Positions 60,063 through 64,000 of a DNA stretch of 64,000 nt are shown one piece after another. The stretch comes from Myrmaecium sp. VS I D KN 1. Taxonomy: Eukaryota > Ascomycota > Dothideomycetes > Valsariales > Valsariaceae. The stretch is from NCBI GenBank assembly GCA_019775845.1, contig JADQAV010000018.1, positions 317,044-381,043 on the forward strand, given 5' to 3'. Each line of letters opens with the position of its first letter. Positions within the stretch are counted from its first letter, which is position 1. Under the pieces are notes generated by a model. The model was not told the DNA's origin, searched no databases, and saw only the letters and a program-made list of their open reading frames with translations. A program made the translations under genes and the position numbers.

Positions 60063-61409
60063 ATGGCACCTGCCGCACGTTATCAGTCCGAAGACGTCTC
60101 GGCTGCGCCGTTGGGCGAGCCGCTCAAGTTCGAATTCTCCGGTAAGAGCGCGCCGAACCGCTTCCTCAAGGGTGCGATGACGGAGCGTCTCTCCTCCTGG
60201 GATCCGGTCAACCTCGAAGCCCGCGGGATCCCCTCGAAGAACCTCATCAACGTCTATCGCCGGTGGGGCGAGGGCGCCATCGGCAACATCCTGACCGGCA
60301 ACATCATGATCGAGTACGACCACCTCGAGGCCGCCGGGAACGCTATCATCCCCCGTACCGCGCCTTTCTCGGGCGAGCGCTTCGAGCGCTTCAAGGAGAT
60401 GGCGGAGGCCGGCAAGGCCCACGGCATGCTGATGGTCGGTCAGGTCAGCCATCCCGGTCGACAGGTCGAAGACCGGATCCAGAAGAACCCCATCTCCGCC
60501 TCGGACGTCCAGCTTCAGGGCAATGTGTTGGGCATGACCTTCGCCAAGCCGCACGCCGCGTCGGAGGAGGAAATCCAGAACGTGATCGAAGGCTTCGCGC
60601 ACGCGGCCGAGTACCTGGACAAGGCCGGGTACGACGGCATCGAGCTGCACGGCGCGCACGGCTACCTGCTCGCCCAGTTCCTCTCCCCGACCACGAACCG
60701 GCGCACCGACCGGTACGGGGGCAGCCTCGAAAACCGGGCCCGGCTGATCCTGGAGATCGCGCAGGCGGTGCGGCAGCGCACCCGGCCCGACTTCATCCTC
60801 GGCATCAAGCTCAACTCGGTCGAGTTCCAGGACAAGGGCTTCACGCCGGAGGAGGCGAAGCAGCTCTGCCAGATGCTTGAGAGCCACCAATTCGACTTCG
60901 TGGAGCTGTCCGGGGGCACGTACGAGAGCCTGGCGTTCACGCACCGCCGCGAGAGCAGCCGGCGACGGGAGGCCTTCTTCCTCGACTTCGCCGAGCTGAT
61001 CGCGCCCGCCCTCACCAAGACCAAGGTCTACGTGACCGGCGGCTTCAAGACGGTAGGCGCGATGGTGAAGGCGCTGGCGAGCGTCGACGGCGTCGGGCTC
61101 GGCCGCCCCCTGTGCCAGGAGCCGCGGCTGTGCCGGGACATCCTTGACGGCAAGGTCACGGGCGCGATCCGCATGCGCTTCGACGAGGACGACTTCAAGG
61201 TCACGAACGTGGCCGCCGGCACGCAGATCCGCCAGATCGGCAAGGACGAGGAGCCGATCGACCTCAGCAAGGAGGAGAACGTGCAGGCGTTCGTCCAGGA
61301 CATGCAGCGGTGGGGGCAGAAGCTGGCGAGCGACAAGGAGATGAAGGAGTACGGGTTTATCGATCTGGAGAGCTACCAGGCGAAGCCGTACGGGAGCGAC
61401 GATGCGTAA
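60063..61409 (+). CDS. NADH:flavin oxidoreductase / Old Yellow Enzyme family protein
   Basis: An FMN-dependent TIM-barrel ene-reductase family member; such enzymes reduce activated C=C bonds with NAD(P)H. It is a single-exon gene of 448 residues. Key segments are SAPNRFLKGAMTERLSS, WGEGAIGNILTGNIMIE, MLMVGQVSHPGRQ, GYDGIELHGAHGYLLAQFLS with PTTNRRTDRYGGSLENRARL (the FMN and substrate-binding core), VELSGGTYES and VYVTGGFKTVGAMVKAL with VGLGRPLCQEP (phosphate binding). A C-terminal extension of about 60 residues follows the barrel and ends SYQAKPYGSDDA. There is no iron-sulfur cluster domain. No signal peptide, so cytosolic. The natural substrate is unknown. GC-rich codon use is uniform. Confidence 0.93.
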   Translation: MAPAARYQSEDVSAAPLGEPLKFEFSGKSAPNRFLKGAMTERLSSWDPVNLEARGIPSKNLINVYRRWGEGAIGNILTGNIMIEYDHLEAAGNAIIPRTAPFSGERFERFKEMAEAGKAHGMLMVGQVSHPGRQVEDRIQKNPISASDVQLQGNVLGMTFAKPHAASEEEIQNVIEGFAHAAEYLDKAGYDGIELHGAHGYLLAQFLSPTTNRRTDRYGGSLENRARLILEIAQAVRQRTRPDFILGIKLNSVEFQDKGFTPEEAKQLCQMLESHQFDFVELSGGTYESLAFTHRRESSRRREAFFLDFAELIAPALTKTKVYVTGGFKTVGAMVKALASVDGVGLGRPLCQEPRLCRDILDGKVTGAIRMRFDEDDFKVTNVAAGTQIRQIGKDEEPIDLSKEENVQAFVQDMQRWGQKLASDKEMKEYGFIDLESYQAKPYGSDDA

Positions 61410-61925
61410 GGTGATGTTCGGGGGCTTTCAGAGAAGGGAACATTGGATACTGGTCTAGACGAGTGCATATTAGACGGTAGACGATTAGGACAAGACAGAT
61501 ACAATCAAATTAGAGATTTCAGAGACAGACTGTATCCCACTACGTGAAACCCAAGAGCAAATCCCTCAGCCTTACATGAAATCCGGAACGGTAGTAGTAC
61601 CTGATTCCTCACATGCAACATGCAGTACCGTAGTGGCAGGGCAGTGACGACGTCACGTCATACAATACGTACCTATGCCCCTCCCCTCCCCTACCCCAGG
61701 GACACCAATGGCTGTTTGGCGGGGGAGGGGCAGTTGAGGCGCCGAGGGGGCGTACCGATGATGTCATATGCGCCACCCCATCCCCGCCGCACGCGACTTC
61801 CAGAATACTACCTTGCTGGGCGGGGGGGTTTGATGTCAGAAGCAATGCAGGTCAGTGGTTTCCAGGTTCTTGTGCTGCTGGAGGATGTGGGTATATAAGG
61901 GACCTCCTTTCCTGGGTGCTTTGTC
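61410..61925 (+). promoter_or_regulatory. Promoter of the CsbD-like stress gene: STRE cluster, CRE-like sites, TATA box
   Basis: Five STRE cores (CCCCT at 61678, 61683 and 61688; AGGGG at 61726 and 61745) lie within 72 bases. A CRE-type GACGTCAC is at 61649-61656 and TGATGTCA occurs at 61759 and 61831. A CCAAT box is at 61705-61709. A good TATA box (TATATAAG) is at 61892-61899, about 230 bases before the ATG. Together these resemble a strong stress-inducible promoter, an inference from motif content. Confidence 0.6.
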
Positions 61926-62049
61926 TTTATTCTCACACCTACACACTCAATCCACACATACAAAGACCTTCGTCTACAAAGCAAAGCAATCAAGCAAACC
62001 TATACATCTACCTACCTCACCTGAACACTCCTCTACATTACATTACCTC

Positions 62050-62125
62050 ACATCCACCACAACAACAACAACCAACAACAACCAACAACAACCCACACAA
62101 ACAACCCACACAAAAACCACCAACC
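62050..62125 (+). promoter_or_regulatory. G-free CAA-rich mRNA leader
   Basis: The 76 bases before the start codon contain no G and almost no T. They consist of repeats of ACAACAACAACC. Unstructured CAA-rich leaders are known to support efficient translation; no upstream ATG is present between the TATA box and the start. Confidence 0.6.
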
Positions 62126-62689
62126 ATGACCGACAAAAACACCTCCACCCTTCAATCCTACCTCAACAGCGCCAGCGCCAGCGTGCAATCCGCCCTCGGC
62201 AGCCTGACGGGGAACCCCGCCGACAAACACGCCGCCGCCGCCCAGCAGCAGGGCGCCGAGCGCACCCACGCCGCCTCGCAATCCGGCGGGTCCCTCGGGC
62301 CCCTCAACATCGGCCCCGAAGGCGGGATCGCGCGCTCGCACCCGCAACGCACGGCGGGATCCTACGACCAGACGGTCGGGGCGGTGAAGGAGGCGGCGGG
62401 ACGCGTAACGGGCGCCGAAGGGCTGGCGCAGGCGGGGCGGGAGCAGAATGAGAAGGGACAGCGGGAGGAGGCGGAGGGGCGGGTGAAGGATTTGGGGACG
62501 GGGGTTGGGCAGCGGGTGGTGGGCGCCGTGCAGGGGACGGTGGCTGGGGTGGTGGGGGATGAGGAGGGGCAGCGCGAGGCGCGGGAGAGGCATGATGTGG
62601 GGAAGGCGAGGCAGAGGGGGGTGGAGAGTGAGGTGCGCAGGGAGGTGGAGGCGGAGGAGGAGAGGAAGGGGAAGGGGGAGGGGGTTTAG
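62126..62689 (+). CDS. CsbD-like stress protein (Hmp1-type, mismatched/cruciform DNA recognition family)
   Basis: A single-exon gene encoding 187 residues, very hydrophilic, rich in Gly, Ala, Gln, Glu and Arg. The N-terminus (TSTLQSYLNSASASVQSALG) is a probable amphipathic helix. The middle contains IGPEGGIARSHPQRTAGSYD, then two CsbD-like segments: TVGAVKEAAGRVTGAEGLAQ and VKDLGTGVGQRVVGAVQGTV. The tail is charged (RREVEAEEERKGKGEGV). Related fungal proteins are named mismatched base pair and cruciform DNA recognition protein after Ustilago Hmp1. Bacterial CsbD is a general-stress protein. The biochemical role is unclear; the composition resembles LEA-like stress proteins. The promoter carries stress-type motifs and the leader is CAA-rich. 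Confidence 0.87.
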   Translation: MTDKNTSTLQSYLNSASASVQSALGSLTGNPADKHAAAAQQQGAERTHAASQSGGSLGPLNIGPEGGIARSHPQRTAGSYDQTVGAVKEAAGRVTGAEGLAQAGREQNEKGQREEAEGRVKDLGTGVGQRVVGAVQGTVAGVVGDEEGQREARERHDVGKARQRGVESEVRREVEAEEERKGKGEGV

Positions 62690-63321
62690 AGGTGCGGTTG
62701 TGAGGAGTACCGATGTCTTTGTGGTGAGGGAGGTTGTACGATATTTGATACCCTGAGAATTCTTACAGCAAGAAATTGAAATCGAGAAGCAGTATTCACG
62801 CTCTTACATCTTGATCAACATCGATCTGAACAAGCGAACCTAAACCGATCTAAGAAAGAAAACTGCAGTGATCCCTCCCATGTCTTTTTTCTCCTCCAAG
62901 TGCCCGTCCACAACGAACTTCTTCAATGTAGTAACGTAACCTCCCAAACATATACAGCGTAATCCGGTCCCTGCCAATATCTCCTGTAGTACATGAGAAG
63001 ACAAAAACACCATGCAGTAAAAAAGGGGGAAAGATCCTGCTTTTCCCCCCTCTCATAACAGAAAGTAAAAAAGGCGAAGAGAAGTCTCCGTCATGAATCC
63101 CAAATAACCACCCGAGAAAAAAAAACGCCCCCCTCTCTGCAAACAAACAAAGTTCTCCGATCTTATCGGATGCAAAGAAAAAAGAAAAGAAAAGAAAAGA
63201 GAAGATGCAGTACCATGCCAACGACACATCCTCCCTTTCACTCACGGAAACACGGCAGAGAAAAACGAAAGAAAAAGGAAAGAAAAAGCAGTCAACCGAC
63301 GGGAAGAGACCGCACTCCCAA
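62690..63321. other. Convergent 3' intergenic region CsbD-like / IDO
   Basis: 632 bases between two stop codons. Poly-A and AAAGAAAAGA tracts at 63100-63290 give long hydrophobic minus-strand open frames that are not genes. Confidence 0.5.
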
Positions 63322-64000
63322 TCACCAATGACAAATCCCCCCCTCACTATCATCCACACTCCACGTGCCGGCCAGGCCCACGATCTCCACCTCGCCGCTG
63401 GCGTGCTCCTCCATCTTGTTCAGCCGGGCGACGCCCGCGCCCAGCATCGAGGACGTCGAGTACGTCGAGTACGTCGACGGACTGGAGCCGGAAGAGGAAG
63501 GTCCGTTGTTCAGCAGCCGCCGCGCCCAGGCGTCGATGGCCGGCTCGCCCGTCTCGTCGCGGGCCTGCTTGAGAAAGGGGATGAGGGCGGTGCCGCCGGT
63601 GCCGCGGAGGTTTTTCTTGGTTGCGGTGGTGGCGGCGGAGGAGGAGGAGCCCGTGGCGATGTTGGTCCGGCGCGGCTGGGGTGGTGGGGCGGAAGGGGAA
63701 GGGGTGGTGCTGGTGCTGGTGCTGTTGCTGCGGGCGCGGCTGCGGGCCTCGTGGGACTTGATGATGATGTAGCGGCTGACGATCTGGAGGTGCTTGTCGC
63801 GGAAGGCGCGGAGCATGGCCAGGCAGGCGTCGAAGGCGGTGGAGAGGGCGCGGTCGGCGCGGTGGCGGACGACGAAGTCGCGGATGTTGGCCACCTTGTC
63901 GAGCTGCTCGAGGAACCGCCGGTGCGGGCCGGGCATGTAGGTGCGCATGTCCTTGATGAAGTTGTGCCGCGGCGCCGGCGGCGCGGTGCCTTCCGAGTCC
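63322..64000 (-). CDS. Indoleamine 2,3-dioxygenase, C-terminal part (cut by the window edge)
   Basis: IDO is the haem enzyme that opens the indole ring of tryptophan to N-formylkynurenine, the first step towards NAD+ and kynurenines. Only the last 225 codons are in the window; the 5' part lies beyond 64000 on this strand. Visible features are MRTYMPGPHRRFLEQLDKVA, NIRDFVVRHRADRALSTAFD and LRAFRDKHLQIVSRYIIIKS, whose His corresponds to the proximal haem ligand, then GTGGTALIPFLKQARDETGE. Between the last two blocks sits a low-complexity insert of about 45 residues rich in Ser, Thr, Pro and Ala (SNSTSTSTTPSPSAPPPQP). After the catalytic part there is an additional Ser-rich tail ending GGICHW. 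No intron was seen in this part. Confidence 0.9.
   Translation of the reverse strand, partial: DSEGTAPPAPRHNFIKDMRTYMPGPHRRFLEQLDKVANIRDFVVRHRADRALSTAFDACLAMLRAFRDKHLQIVSRYIIIKSHEARSRARSNSTSTSTTPSPSAPPPQPRRTNIATGSSSSAATTATKKNLRGTGGTALIPFLKQARDETGEPAIDAWARRLLNNGPSSSGSSPSTYSTYSTSSMLGAGVARLNKMEEHASGEVEIVGLAGTWSVDDSEGGICHW

Noticed and set aside
60045-60944. A 299-codon minus-strand frame over the OYE gene
   Set aside because: Antisense shadow of a GC-rich coding sequence; the plus strand holds the clear OYE motifs.
58310-62689. A redox gene cluster (fRMsr, OYE, CsbD-like) acting as one pathway
   Set aside because: The genes share orientation, but each has its own promoter-sized gap, and the families have no established common pathway.
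62850-63359. A 169-codon minus-strand frame with Phe/Ser/Leu-rich stretches
   Set aside because: It arises from AAAGAAAAG tracts in the plus strand after the CsbD-like gene and looks like 3' untranslated sequence of IDO.

Overview
The window is a piece of a filamentous ascomycete (Pezizomycotina) nuclear chromosome. The evidence is intron-split genes with short introns (mostly 50-90 nt, GT...YAG), fungus-specific gene content (HET-domain protein, USE1, SSN3, RRD2, SGF29, a Hmp1/CsbD-like stress protein), and a left-edge block that carries the signature of repeat-induced point mutation (RIP). The class cannot be settled from this sequence alone. No tRNA, rRNA, CRISPR array or bacterial-type operon was seen.

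Layout. 1-3790: an AT-rich relic with almost no CpA/TpG, i.e. a RIP-mutated repeat of unknown family that probably continues beyond the left edge. 4271-13100: SGF29 (SAGA chromatin reader), a mitochondrial carrier, a GT8 glycosyltransferase and ARF1. 13101-23743: five-exon SFA1 (formaldehyde/S-nitrosoglutathione detoxification), a PRXL2-type thioredoxin-fold protein, a SET-domain protein and a 939-residue disordered protein, all on the minus strand. 26968-36248: RRD2 (PP2A activator), USE1 (ER SNARE) and a C2H2 zinc-finger regulator behind about 3.7 kb of apparently non-coding sequence. 37690-46188: glutathione peroxidase with two in-frame starts, SEC28 (epsilon-COP), a small orphan with 20-residue repeats, SSN3 (CDK8) and an MFS sugar transporter. 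47356-54886: a MetE-like protein, dynactin p25, a long coiled-coil protein and a HET-domain protein. 58310-64000: free methionine-R-sulfoxide reductase, an Old Yellow Enzyme, a CsbD-like stress protein and the 3' part of an indoleamine 2,3-dioxygenase gene that runs off the right edge.

The genes are mostly ordinary housekeeping loci and not a single functional cluster. Membrane-traffic genes (ARF1, SEC28, USE1, DCTN5) and redox/stress genes (SFA1, PRXL2, GPx, fRMsr, OYE, CsbD-like) recur, but this may be chance. I found no convincing new multi-gene system. The most notable signals are at splicing and translation level: a 5-nt micro-exon in the fRMsr gene, a 10-nt micro-exon in the mitochondrial-carrier gene (both needed to restore conserved motifs), a 15-nt exon in SFA1, a GC-AG intron in the MetE-like gene, and an in-frame upstream start in the GPx gene that would add a mitochondrial-type leader. 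All exon models were drawn by eye; in each spliced gene with both ends in the window the exon lengths sum to a multiple of three.
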